Source: WHSW01 sp963759295 | GTDB taxonomy: Bacteria; Actinomycetota; Thermoleophilia; Solirubrobacterales; 70-9 | Assembly: GCA_963759295.1 (NCBI GenBank) | Contig: CAVWYT010000006.1 | Coordinates: 1-64,000, forward strand | Direction of reading: 5' to 3' | Length of the DNA stretch: 64,000 nt | Shown: piece after piece, positions 33,460-41,482 of the stretch | Position numbering within the stretch: position 1 is the first letter of the stretch | How the letters are laid out: every line of letters starts with the position of its first letter | Made by a program: the position numbers and the translations under genes | Notes under the pieces: model-generated | The model's input: the letters and a program-made list of their open reading frames with translations, nothing else | What the model was told of the DNA's origin: nothing | The model's database searches: none

Positions 33460-35328
33460 ATGGAGGCCAGCGCCGCAGCCGAGTCGGGTCGCTTGAAGAC
33501 GATCGAGACGAAGATCCCGGCGCGCCTGGATCGCCTGCCGTGGTCGCGGTTTCACTGGACGGTGGTGATCGGGCTCGGGATCGTCTGGATCCTCGACGGC
33601 CTCGAGGTGACGATCATCGGCTTTCTCGCTCCCACTCTGACCGAGAAGGGCAGCGGGATCGAGCTCACCGAGGGCCAGATCGCTCTCGCCCAGTCGATCT
33701 ACGTCGCCGGGGCCTGTATCGGCGCCCTCTTCTTCGGCCAGCTGACCGACCGCTTCGGGCGCAAGAAGCTGTTTCTGATCACGCTCACGCTCTATCTGGT
33801 CGCGACCTTGGCGACGGCGTTCTCCCAGACGCCGCTCTGGTTTTTGGCCGCGCGCTTCTTCACCGGCGCCGGGATCGGCGGCGAGTACTCGGCGATCAAC
33901 TCGGCGATCGACGAGATGATCCCGGCCCGCGCCCGCGGCCGCGTCGACCTGATCATCAACGGCTCGTTCTGGCTCGGCGCGGTTGGCGGCGGGTTGCTCT
34001 CGCTGATCTTCCTCAAGGAGTCGTTGTTCGCGCTCGACATCGGCTGGCGGCTGGCGTTCGGCCTCGGCGCGACGCTCGGGCTCGGGATCCTGTTCATCCG
34101 CCGCAACCTTCCCGAGAGCCCGCGTTGGCTGTTCATCCACGGGCGCGAGGAGGAGGCCGAGCGTCTGGTTGCCGAGATCGAGGGCACGGTGCGCGATTCG
34201 ACCGGCCAGGAGCTCGAGGAGCCCGGCGAGTCGATCAAGGTGCGCCAGCGCAAGTCGATCCCGTTCCGCGAGATCGCCCGGACCGCGTTCAGCGTCTATC
34301 CAAAGCGGGCCGTCCTCGGGTTCTCACTGTTCATCGGGCAGGCCTTCCTCTACAACGCGGTCACGGTGACGCTCGGGTTGACGCTGACGACCTACCTCGG
34401 GGTCGGCGCGAACAAGGTCGGGCTCTTCTACGCGGTCTTCGCGGCCGGCAACTTCCTCGGGCCCCTGCTGCTTGGTCGGCTCTTCGACACCGTCGGGCGC
34501 CGCCCGATGATCGCCGCCACCTATCTGATCTCGGCGGCGATGCTGGTCCTGGTCGGGGTGATGTTCAACGGCGAGCAGTTCAGCGACTGGGGCCTGACCC
34601 TGGCGCTCGCCGCGACCTTCTTCTTCGCCTCCGCCGGTGCCAGCTCGGCGTACCTGACGGTGAGCGAGATCTTCCCGATGGAGATCAGGGCGCTGGCGAT
34701 CGCCTTCTTCTACGCGGTCGGGACCGCGATCGGGGGGATCACCGGGCCGCTCGTGTTCCAGAAGCTGGGCGAGTCGGGCGACGTTTCGCAGGTGATGCTC
34801 GCGTACCTGATCGGGGCCGCGGTGATGGCGGTCGGGGGGATCGCAGAGCTGTTCCTCGGCGTGCGCGCCGAGCGGCAGTCGCTGGAGAAGATCGCCAAGC
34901 CGATCACCGCTCGCGAGGCGGAGGAGGGCGCCGAGCCGGAGCCCGACGCCGAACGCCGCGAGGCCGAGGAGCGCAGCCGCCGCGAGCGCGAGCGGTGGGA
35001 GCGCGAGCGCATGGGGCTGCGCCGCTACCGGCCCGGCCCAGGCGCCGGTTCGTACTCGCCGTTCCTGCCGCCGCCCTACGAGCCCAACCCCGACTGGCTC
35101 GACCGCGAGATCGGGATCATCGAGCGCGTCCTGCAGGAGCACGGCGAGCTCAACCGCCACGAGCTGGCGAGTCGGATCGGCGCCCGCTACTGGGGCCCGG
35201 GGCGCTTCCGCGCGGCGCTGCGAGGCGCGGTATCCGACGGGGTCGCCCGCCGCACCGGGCGCGACCGCTTCGCGCCCGTGCGGGCCCCGGCGCAAGTCGG
35301 GTCGCCGGCCTCCGACGGCGAGCGTTAG
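33460..35328 (+). CDS. MFS transporter with C-terminal cytoplasmic extension
   Basis: A 622-aa protein. Residues ~20-470 are a 12-helix MFS permease of the sugar/metabolite type: WILDGLEVTIIGFLAPTL in TM1, the loop 2-3 motif GQLTDRFGRKK, GIGGEYSAINSAIDEM, LPESPRWLFIHGR, its repeat in the second half GRLFDTVGRRPM, and VSEIFPMEIRA. Residues ~480-530 are a very charged helix, then a Pro-rich linker (LPPPYEPNPDW), and ~545-605 look like a small winged-helix unit: IIERVLQEHGELNRHELASR, then GRFRAALRGAVSDGVARRTG. Transport substrate unknown. The extension is unusual for an MFS protein. Confidence 0.85.
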   Translation: MEASAAAESGRLKTIETKIPARLDRLPWSRFHWTVVIGLGIVWILDGLEVTIIGFLAPTLTEKGSGIELTEGQIALAQSIYVAGACIGALFFGQLTDRFGRKKLFLITLTLYLVATLATAFSQTPLWFLAARFFTGAGIGGEYSAINSAIDEMIPARARGRVDLIINGSFWLGAVGGGLLSLIFLKESLFALDIGWRLAFGLGATLGLGILFIRRNLPESPRWLFIHGREEEAERLVAEIEGTVRDSTGQELEEPGESIKVRQRKSIPFREIARTAFSVYPKRAVLGFSLFIGQAFLYNAVTVTLGLTLTTYLGVGANKVGLFYAVFAAGNFLGPLLLGRLFDTVGRRPMIAATYLISAAMLVLVGVMFNGEQFSDWGLTLALAATFFFASAGASSAYLTVSEIFPMEIRALAIAFFYAVGTAIGGITGPLVFQKLGESGDVSQVMLAYLIGAAVMAVGGIAELFLGVRAERQSLEKIAKPITAREAEEGAEPEPDAERREAEERSRRERERWERERMGLRRYRPGPGAGSYSPFLPPPYEPNPDWLDREIGIIERVLQEHGELNRHELASRIGARYWGPGRFRAALRGAVSDGVARRTGRDRFAPVRAPAQVGSPASDGER

Positions 35329-35345
35329 ACCGCCGGGGTTTGGAG

Positions 35346-35585
35346 ATGTCGCTCGCCTGCACCGTGCTCGGCCACCGGGTCAGGTTCTGGGCCGAGGGCG
35401 AGGCGATGCGCTGGGACTGCGAGCGCGGCTGCGGCTTCGAGGGTTCGAAGCTGTACGACAGCGCCGCCGAGGCGACGCGCTACGCGACGGCCCTCGACCG
35501 CGAGGACGCCGACGATCTCGGCCGCCGCTCGCCGCTCTCGCTGTTGCCGCTGCGCCTGGTGCACAGGCGCGCGGACCGCGGCTAG
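35346..35585 (+). CDS. Small hypothetical protein with Cys motif
   Basis: A 79-aa protein starting ten bases after a short gap from the MFS stop. It has CTVLGHRVRFWAEGEAMRWD followed by CERGCGFEGSKLYDSAAEAT; three or four Cys plus His could make a zinc ribbon. The end has LSLLPLRLVHRRADRG. It may be co-transcribed with the transporter. Family not recognised. Confidence 0.6.
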   Translation: MSLACTVLGHRVRFWAEGEAMRWDCERGCGFEGSKLYDSAAEATRYATALDREDADDLGRRSPLSLLPLRLVHRRADRG

Positions 35586-35754
35586 CTGATCTGCGCTTCG
35601 CGGTCCTTGCCGACCTCTTGTTTACCGTTTCGTCCGGCGGGGATTGAGCTACCGACTAGGATCGTCACGGCCCGGAGGAGACGGCGATGGCAGAGGTGGA
35701 CATCTGCTCTTCTGGATCCTGAGGCGCTGAGGGACCACAACAAGGAGGAGAGAT

Positions 35755-36042
35755 ATGTCGACGCTCGCAATCATCGTGATCATCGTCGCGGTGGTGATCG
35801 TGATCGCGCTGATCTACTTCGCGACACGTGGGCCGGCACAGCGCAAACGTGCCGAGAGGCAACACCACGAACGCCAGAGCCGGCACGCCGCCGAGCGCGA
35901 GCGCGCTGAAGCGGACGCGCACCGCGCGAAGGCCCGCGCCGCTCATGCCGAGGAGGAGCGCAAGGCACACGAGCACGAGCGCCAGGCGGAGGAGCTCGAG
36001 CGCGGCGCCGGCAGACGCCGCGAGGGGGAGGAGTCCGAGTAG
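35755..36042 (+). CDS. Small membrane-anchored coiled-coil protein
   Basis: A 95-aa paralogue-like relative of the 204-aa protein at 32406: same opening (MSTLAIIVIIVAVVIVIALI), one transmembrane helix, and a His/Arg/Glu/Ala-rich charged helix (RHAAERERAEADAHRAKARA). It lacks the 43-residue repeats. A strong ribosome site (AAGGAGGAG) lies upstream. An 11-codon open frame at 35688-35723, also with a GGAGGAG site, precedes it; its meaning is unclear. Confidence 0.7.
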   Translation: MSTLAIIVIIVAVVIVIALIYFATRGPAQRKRAERQHHERQSRHAAERERAEADAHRAKARAAHAEEERKAHEHERQAEELERGAGRRREGEESE

Positions 36043-36146
36043 CCCGGTCGATTCGGTTGCGGGCGGCGCGAGCCCGAGCGGGCTCGCGGTGATCGCCGGG
36101 CCGCCTCTCGCCGGGAGGCCCTCGGCCGTCCCCTAGCCTTGGCGAG

Positions 36147-36539
36147 GTGCTGCCCCTCGAGATGATCCTCGCCCGCAACCTGATCTCGAGCATCTCCGTG
36201 GCCGCACTGCTCATCGATGGCGAGGGCCGGATCGTGTTCTTCAACGAGGCGGCGGCCGAGGTGATCGGCGCGCCGTTCGAGGAGATCGGCGTCCTCGAAC
36301 CCGAGGAGTGGACGGCGAAGTACGGCCCCCTGGACGATGCCGGCAGGCCCGTGCCGCAGGAGGCGCTCCCCAGCGCGACCGCCGTGCGTGAGGAGCGTCC
36401 GGCGCATGCCCGGCTGTCGGTGCGCGCCGAGGGCGGGATCATCGAGATCGAGATCGCCGCGGTTCCACTCACCGGTCCCGCCGGTTATCACGGATCGATG
36501 GTCGTCTTCTGGCCGCGGCCCGACGATGGGAGCGGCTGA
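36147..36539 (+). CDS. Single PAS-domain protein
   Basis: A 130-aa protein that is one PAS fold: AALLIDGEGRIVFFNEAAAE at the N-terminal strand, VIGAPFEEIGVLEPEEW, a central helix region, and the closing strands IIEIEIAAVPLTGPAGYHGS, MVVFWPRPDD. No output domain is attached, so it may sense a ligand or redox state and pass this to a partner. Start is a GTG. It ends two bases before the next start, suggesting co-transcription with the metallo-hydrolase. Confidence 0.8.
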   Translation: MLPLEMILARNLISSISVAALLIDGEGRIVFFNEAAAEVIGAPFEEIGVLEPEEWTAKYGPLDDAGRPVPQEALPSATAVREERPAHARLSVRAEGGIIEIEIAAVPLTGPAGYHGSMVVFWPRPDDGSG

Positions 36540-36541
36540 GC

Positions 36542-37390
36542 GTGCGCGTCAAGCTGTGGGGCACCCGCGGGTCGATTCCGACCCCGGGCTCGGACACCGA
36601 GTTCGGCGGTAACACCTCATGCATCCAGGTGGCCTGTGAGGATGGGACCGAGGTCATCCTCGACGCCGGGACGGGCATCAGGGGTCTCGGCGCGGCGCTC
36701 GCGGATTCCAGCAAGGAGCTGCACATCCTGCTCACGCACCTGCACCTCGACCACATTCAGGGCCTGCTCTTCTTCGCTCCCCTGTTCGATGCCGGCGCCG
36801 AGGTCACGGTGTGGGGCCCTCCCGGCGGGCAGCGGAGCCTGCGCGAACGCCTGGCGCGCTACCTGTCGAACCCGCTCTCACCGGTGGAGATCAGGGACCT
36901 GCCCGCGCGGGTGAGGTTCGAGGACGCACCGGCCGGTCCCTGGCGGCTCGCGGGTTGCGAGATCCGGGCGGCGCTCGTTTCGCATCGAGGCCCAACGCTC
37001 GGGTACCGGCTCGAGACCGGGAGCACGAGCCTCTGCTATCTGCCCGACCACGAGCCGGGGCTGGGGACGCACCTGGCCTCGACGCCGGCGCCCTGGGTCT
37101 CCGGTCTCGAACTGGCCGCCGGTGCGACCATGCTGATCCACGACTGCCAGTACTTCGACCGCGAGTACGGTGCGCGGCTCGGCTGGGGGCACTCGCGGCT
37201 CGCCGACGCGCTCGCCTTCGCGGCGCGCGCGGAGGCTGAGCACACTCTGCTCTTCCACCACGACCCAGACCACGACGACGGCGAGCTCGAGGCGATGCTC
37301 GCCGAGGCGCGCGGTCGCTGGGACGGCGCGCCCAATCGCGGCAGCATCGATCTCGCGCGCGAGGGGGAGGAGCTGCTGCTGCGCGGCTGA
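36542..37390 (+). CDS. MBL-fold metallo-hydrolase
   Basis: A 282-aa metallo-beta-lactamase fold enzyme. It starts MRVKLWGTRGSIPTPGSDTE, typical of PhnP/RNase Z-like proteins, and has the metal motif LTHLHLDHIQG, the later His in ALVSHRGPTLGYRLE, CYLPDHEPG and HDCQYFDREY, and the closing HHDPDHDD. It probably cleaves a phosphodiester or thioester. The GTG start is two bases after the PAS gene, so the PAS protein could regulate it. Confidence 0.85.
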   Translation: MRVKLWGTRGSIPTPGSDTEFGGNTSCIQVACEDGTEVILDAGTGIRGLGAALADSSKELHILLTHLHLDHIQGLLFFAPLFDAGAEVTVWGPPGGQRSLRERLARYLSNPLSPVEIRDLPARVRFEDAPAGPWRLAGCEIRAALVSHRGPTLGYRLETGSTSLCYLPDHEPGLGTHLASTPAPWVSGLELAAGATMLIHDCQYFDREYGARLGWGHSRLADALAFAARAEAEHTLLFHHDPDHDDGELEAMLAEARGRWDGAPNRGSIDLAREGEELLLRG

Positions 37391-37425
37391 GGGGGCGGGC
37401 GCGAAGTGGCGGGCCCGGCCGGAAC

Positions 37426-39042
37426 CTAGACGACCGTGAGCGTCACCGACGACGGTTGCGCGGGGTCGTGGAAGACCTCCTGCTCTGCGGCCACGAGCCG
37501 CGTGGCGCGCAACGGATCCTCGCCGGTCCCCGGATTGCGCGCGTACCGTGGGTGAGCGCCGCTCGAGACCTGGACCCGGACGAGGTGGCCGGCGGCAAAG
37601 CGGTGCGCGGTCGGCCAGAGCTCGAACCGCACCTTCGCGATCCCGTGGGCGTCGCGCTGCGGCTCGCCGGGCGCCAGCCGGATGAGCGCGTCGGTGACGT
37701 TCCGGGAGGCTCCATCCGAAGCGACGTCGCAGACGCGGACGAAGACGTCGGTGTCGTCGCGGCTCGAGCGCATCCGGATCTCGGCGACGACCGGTCCGAT
37801 CGCGTCGAGCGCCGCGGCGAGCGGCTCGCTCGTGAACACCAAGACATCGCTGCGCGCCTCGAGCGGCCGGTTGTCGCGCACCGGCACGCGCTCGAGCAAC
37901 AGCGGTCCGCCGAGCGCCGGGGTCGGGTCGGCGGGGTCGTAGCGGTAGCGGCTCGGCTCGGCGGCGGTCGACGGGGGCGAGTCGCTGAGGCCGCCGCCGG
38001 CGCGCAGGAACAGTCGTCGCTCGCTCGCCCCCGCCGGGGGCCAGTCCGAGAATTCCCGCCAACGGCGCTCGCCGGTCACGAACACCCGCACCGGAACGTC
38101 ACTCACCATCCGCTCGTCGCCGAGCAGCTTCGCTCGCATCCAGCCGATCCCCTCGCGGAGGCTGAACCCGGCGAGGCCGGGGGCCATGTGCGTCCACGGC
38201 CCGATGATGAGCTGCGGGTTGTGAGCGGCGGCGCGCAGCGCCCGGAAGTCCTCGATCATCCAGGGCAGGAAGATGTCGTACCAGCCGCCGACCAGCTGCA
38301 CGGGCGCCTCGACGGCACCCACCGAGGAGGAATAGTCACGCTCGGCCCAGTACGGGCTGTCGGGCGCCATCTCCTGCAGCCACTGGCCGACCGGGATGCG
38401 ATCGCCGAATCCGCGGGTCTCGAGCTCGCCGATCGACACCTGGCGGTAGAGCCTCGGCAGCGTGCGCCGCAGGCCGCGAGCCAGGAGCAGTGGTGCCAAC
38501 CGCCGCTCCTGGACCTCGAGCAGGAGCATCCACGACATCGCGGTGGCCAGCGAGACGCTGCCGCTGCCGTAGGTCATGCCGTGGAACTGTGATGCGGTGA
38601 CCGACGGCGCCAGCGCGTCGACCTGGTCGGCGACGGCCCACTGGACGATCCCCATGTAGCTCGGCCCGATCATCCCGACCGGCCCCTCGTGCCAGGGCTG
38701 ACTTCGCAGCCAACGCAGGGTCGCGAGCCCGTCCTCGCGCTCGTTGAACGGATCGAAGCGCCCGCCGGACCCAAACGTCCCTCGCACGCTCTGGACGACC
38801 GACTGCAGGCCGCGCTCGGCGACCAAACGCCCGAAGAGAAATCCGAAGGCGCCGCGACGCCCGTACGGCGAGCGGACGAGGACGGTCGCCGATCGACCCG
38901 CCCCGACCGGCGCATAGCGGTGGGCGAGGAGGACCGCGCCGTCGTCCATCCTCACCGGAAGGTCGGGCTCGACGATCACGTCGCGCGTGACCGGTTCGGG
39001 CAGCCGCAGCACCCGCCCCGCGATCTCGCTCAGCAAGGCCAT
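37426..39042 (-). CDS. CocE/NonD family hydrolase
   Basis: A 538-aa alpha/beta hydrolase of the X-Pro dipeptidyl-peptidase S15/CocE class. The N-terminal part is MDDGAVLLAHRYAPVGAG, followed by the oxyanion region LVRSPYGRRGAFGFLF, the nucleophile elbow VGMIGPSYMGIVQW (Ser in GPSYMG), the acid in GGWYDIFLPWMIED and the His in LIIGPWTHMAPGLAGF. The C-terminal beta-sandwich is PVVAEIRMRSSRDDTDVFVR and so on. No signal peptide is seen. Substrate might be an ester or acyl-peptide. Confidence 0.9.
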   Translation of the reverse strand: MALLSEIAGRVLRLPEPVTRDVIVEPDLPVRMDDGAVLLAHRYAPVGAGRSATVLVRSPYGRRGAFGFLFGRLVAERGLQSVVQSVRGTFGSGGRFDPFNEREDGLATLRWLRSQPWHEGPVGMIGPSYMGIVQWAVADQVDALAPSVTASQFHGMTYGSGSVSLATAMSWMLLLEVQERRLAPLLLARGLRRTLPRLYRQVSIGELETRGFGDRIPVGQWLQEMAPDSPYWAERDYSSSVGAVEAPVQLVGGWYDIFLPWMIEDFRALRAAAHNPQLIIGPWTHMAPGLAGFSLREGIGWMRAKLLGDERMVSDVPVRVFVTGERRWREFSDWPPAGASERRLFLRAGGGLSDSPPSTAAEPSRYRYDPADPTPALGGPLLLERVPVRDNRPLEARSDVLVFTSEPLAAALDAIGPVVAEIRMRSSRDDTDVFVRVCDVASDGASRNVTDALIRLAPGEPQRDAHGIAKVRFELWPTAHRFAAGHLVRVQVSSGAHPRYARNPGTGEDPLRATRLVAAEQEVFHDPAQPSSVTLTVV

Positions 39043-39095
39043 CGCGCCCAGGATGCCACGCGGGCCGCGCGCCCCGGCGTCGACCGATCGGGCCG

Positions 39096-39776
39096 GTGGT
39101 GGCTGGTCTACGCTTGGGTCGGAGCCCCGCTCATGCGATCAGCGCCGACGATCGAAGACCGAACGAAGGCCCGACGAAGAGGCGGCGGAGCGTCACCGAC
39201 GGCTTGATTTCCGGACGCCGACGTCCAGCGTGGTTGCGCGACGCCGAGCGACTCGACCTCGCGGTCTACGCGGCGATCGCGGCCACACCGACTCCGGCTC
39301 TCGACCTCGCGATGCGCCGCCTTACACGCGCCGCGGACTACTCGAAGATCTCGCTCGCGGCGTCGGCGATACTCGCGATCACGCGCGGTCGATCCGGGCG
39401 CCGCGGGGCCCTGAACGGGCTCACCTCGGCCGCGGTCACGGCGGTCGTGCTCAACCTCGGCTTCAAGGGGGTCGGCCGGCTGCGACCGGACCCCGCCTCC
39501 GCCGGGGTCCCGCTCGCGCGTCAGGTGAGGATGCCGCGGACGACCTCGTTTCCGTCGGGACACGCGGCGTCGGCATTCGCCTTCGCCACCGGCGTCGGTC
39601 ACGTGCTTCCGCGAGAGGCCGTGCCGCTGCACGCATTGGCCGGACTGATTGCCTACTCGCGTGTCCACACCGGGGTTCACTACCCGGCCGACGCCGGCGC
39701 GGGAGCCGTCGTCGGGATCGCAATCGCCCAGCTCACCGCGCGAGCCTTCGACCGCGGCCGAAACGCCGATCGGTGA
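39096..39776 (+). CDS. PAP2-family phosphatase
   Basis: A membrane phosphatase of the PAP2 type, up to 226 aa. The three active-site motifs are present: KGVGRLRPDP, PSGHAASAFAFATG and SRVHTGVHYPADAGAGAVVG. Hydrophobic segments fit three or four transmembrane helices. The start is unclear: GTG at 39096 adds a poorly conserved Arg-rich 36 residues, while TTG at 39204 gives MISGRRRPAWLRDAERLDLA, which looks more natural. It likely removes phosphate from a lipid phosphate or undecaprenyl pyrophosphate. Confidence 0.85.
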   Translation: MVAGLRLGRSPAHAISADDRRPNEGPTKRRRSVTDGLISGRRRPAWLRDAERLDLAVYAAIAATPTPALDLAMRRLTRAADYSKISLAASAILAITRGRSGRRGALNGLTSAAVTAVVLNLGFKGVGRLRPDPASAGVPLARQVRMPRTTSFPSGHAASAFAFATGVGHVLPREAVPLHALAGLIAYSRVHTGVHYPADAGAGAVVGIAIAQLTARAFDRGRNADR

Positions 39777-39860
39777 GCTCGCCGCCGGCTGAGGGCATCC
39801 GATCAGCGCAACGACGGCCGCTGGTGTCCGCGGGCGTGGCGATGCGAGCATGATGGCCGG

Positions 39861-40932
39861 GTGAGCGATTCGCGGCCGGTCCACGACCTTTCGTGCGTCG
39901 TGCACGTGCACACCACCTACTCCGATGGCACCGCGACGGTGCCGGAGCTGCTCGGAGCCGCGACGGATGCGGGCGTCGACGCCGTGCTGCTCACCGACCA
40001 CGATTCGCTCGCCGCCCGTGCGCGAAGGGTGGGAGGGCATGCACGACGGCGTCTTCCTGCTCGTCGGGTTGGAGGTGAGCCCGAGGGGCGGGCACTACCT
40101 GGCCTTCGGTGTCGAGGAGGAGATCCAGCACCGGGGGCGCTCCGCGCTCGACATCGCCGCGGCGGTTCGCGCCGCCGGCGGTGTCGGCTTCGCCGCGCAT
40201 CCGTTCTCGCGCGGCGGGCACATGCTCGTTCCCTCGCTCGCGAGGCGGATCGTCCTGCCCCACGGCTGGCCGGCTCTGAACGACGCTCAGGGGCTGGACG
40301 GGCTCGAGCTATGGAGCGTGTTGACCGACGCCGCGGAGGCGTGGCGCACCCCCGTCGAGGCGGTGCGCTGGCTGCGGGCCCCCGAGAAGGCGATCGCCTC
40401 GGGCCCGCCCGGCCATCAGCTCGCGATCTGGGATGCGCTCTCGGCGCGCCGGCGCGTCCCGGCGATCGGCGGGCTCGACGGCCACCAGCACGGGTTCCGT
40501 GTCCGCGGCCGGGTTCGCTCGCCGCTGCCACACCGGCACACCTTCGATCTGCTGCGGACCCACCTGCTCTGCGACCGCCCGCTCCCGGACGATGTCGACG
40601 CCGCCCGCCGCACGATCCTGGCCGCGCTCCGCGCCGGCTCGGCGTGGTTGACCTGCCCCTGCGTCGCCCCGGCCCACGGCGCGCGGCTGTGGGCCGAGCG
40701 CGCCGACGGCGCCACGGTTGCGATGGGGGCCGAGGCGGATGCCGGCGCCGCCGTTCTCCGCGTTCGCCTGCCACGATCCGCCGATCTCAGGGTCCGCCGC
40801 GACGGCGCCCCGATCCACGAGCGGCGGACCGCGGCGTTGGACCTCGAGATCGGATCGGCGGGCGCCTACCGAGTCGAGGCGCGAATCGACGACCGCCTGT
40901 GGCTGCTTTCCAACCCGGTCCACCTGAGGTGA
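39861..40932 (+). CDS. PHP-domain protein (one frameshift)
   Basis: A metal-dependent phosphoesterase-like protein of about 356 aa when repaired. It begins with VVHVHTTYSDGTATVPELLG (His pair) and has VLLTDHDSLAAR. The second frame continues with GWEGMHDGVFLLVGLEVSPR and FAAHPFSRGGHML, which add further His ligands, and later GGLDGHQHGFRV. Frame changes at 40017-40022, where one extra base in CCGTGCGCG fits. The last ~90 residues are beta-rich, perhaps a small C-terminal sandwich. Start is a GTG. Confidence 0.85.
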
Positions 40933-40952
40933 TCGGCCGCCGGCGCCGTCGC

Positions 40953-41414
40953 CTACGCGGCGGCTTCGCCGATCTCGATCCGAAACACTGGATGTCGGGG
41001 CGCGGCTTCGAGCAGCTGATCGTCGCTCGAGTTCGGGCCGATGCCCTCGAACAAGGCACCCACCTCGAACTTCCAGCGCTTCAAGTAGGCGCGCAGCAGC
41101 GCCGGCTTGTCGGCGTCGAGCAGCTCGGCGGCCGTGAACCGCTGGACCCGGCTACCGAGCAGCAGCCGGCCGCCGCCGCTCGCGCGCAAGTTCTTCACCC
41201 ACTGCGTGTGCCCGCGCGGCGAGACCAGGTAGCGCTCGCCCTCGAAGCTGAGCAGGTTGACCGGCGTCCGCCGCCATTCGCCCGAGCTGCGGCCGCGGAC
41301 CTCGAGCACGCGCGAGCCCCAGACGCTGACCCCGAGCCGGGTGAGGCCCGCGACGGCGCGGTTGAAGACGTTGATCGAGAACCAGCCGGGCTTCAGGTAT
41401 CGATCGTCGGCCAT
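40953..41414 (-). CDS. Deazaflavin (F420)-dependent nitroreductase-family protein
   Basis: A 153-aa split-barrel protein of the Ddn/F420H2-dependent reductase group. Core motif VLEVRGRSSGEWRRTPVNLL is followed by GERYLVSPRGHTQWVKNLRA, both standard in this family, and LLLGSRVQRFTAAELLD. This family reduces quinones and other unsaturated compounds using F420H2, which implies that the organism makes F420. It is convergent with the PHP gene, 20 bp away. Confidence 0.88.
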   Translation of the reverse strand: MADDRYLKPGWFSINVFNRAVAGLTRLGVSVWGSRVLEVRGRSSGEWRRTPVNLLSFEGERYLVSPRGHTQWVKNLRASGGGRLLLGSRVQRFTAAELLDADKPALLRAYLKRWKFEVGALFEGIGPNSSDDQLLEAAPRHPVFRIEIGEAAA

Positions 41415-41482
41415 CGTCGTCTCAGTATGGCCACCGGGCTCGGGGGCCGACCGCCGAGGCCGGTCCGTCGGCGATCCCGACC

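Noticed and set aside
35688..35723. 11-codon leader peptide upstream of the small coiled-coil gene
   Set aside because: It has a good ribosome site but no run of regulatory codons and no attenuator hairpin, so there is no reason to claim leader-peptide control.
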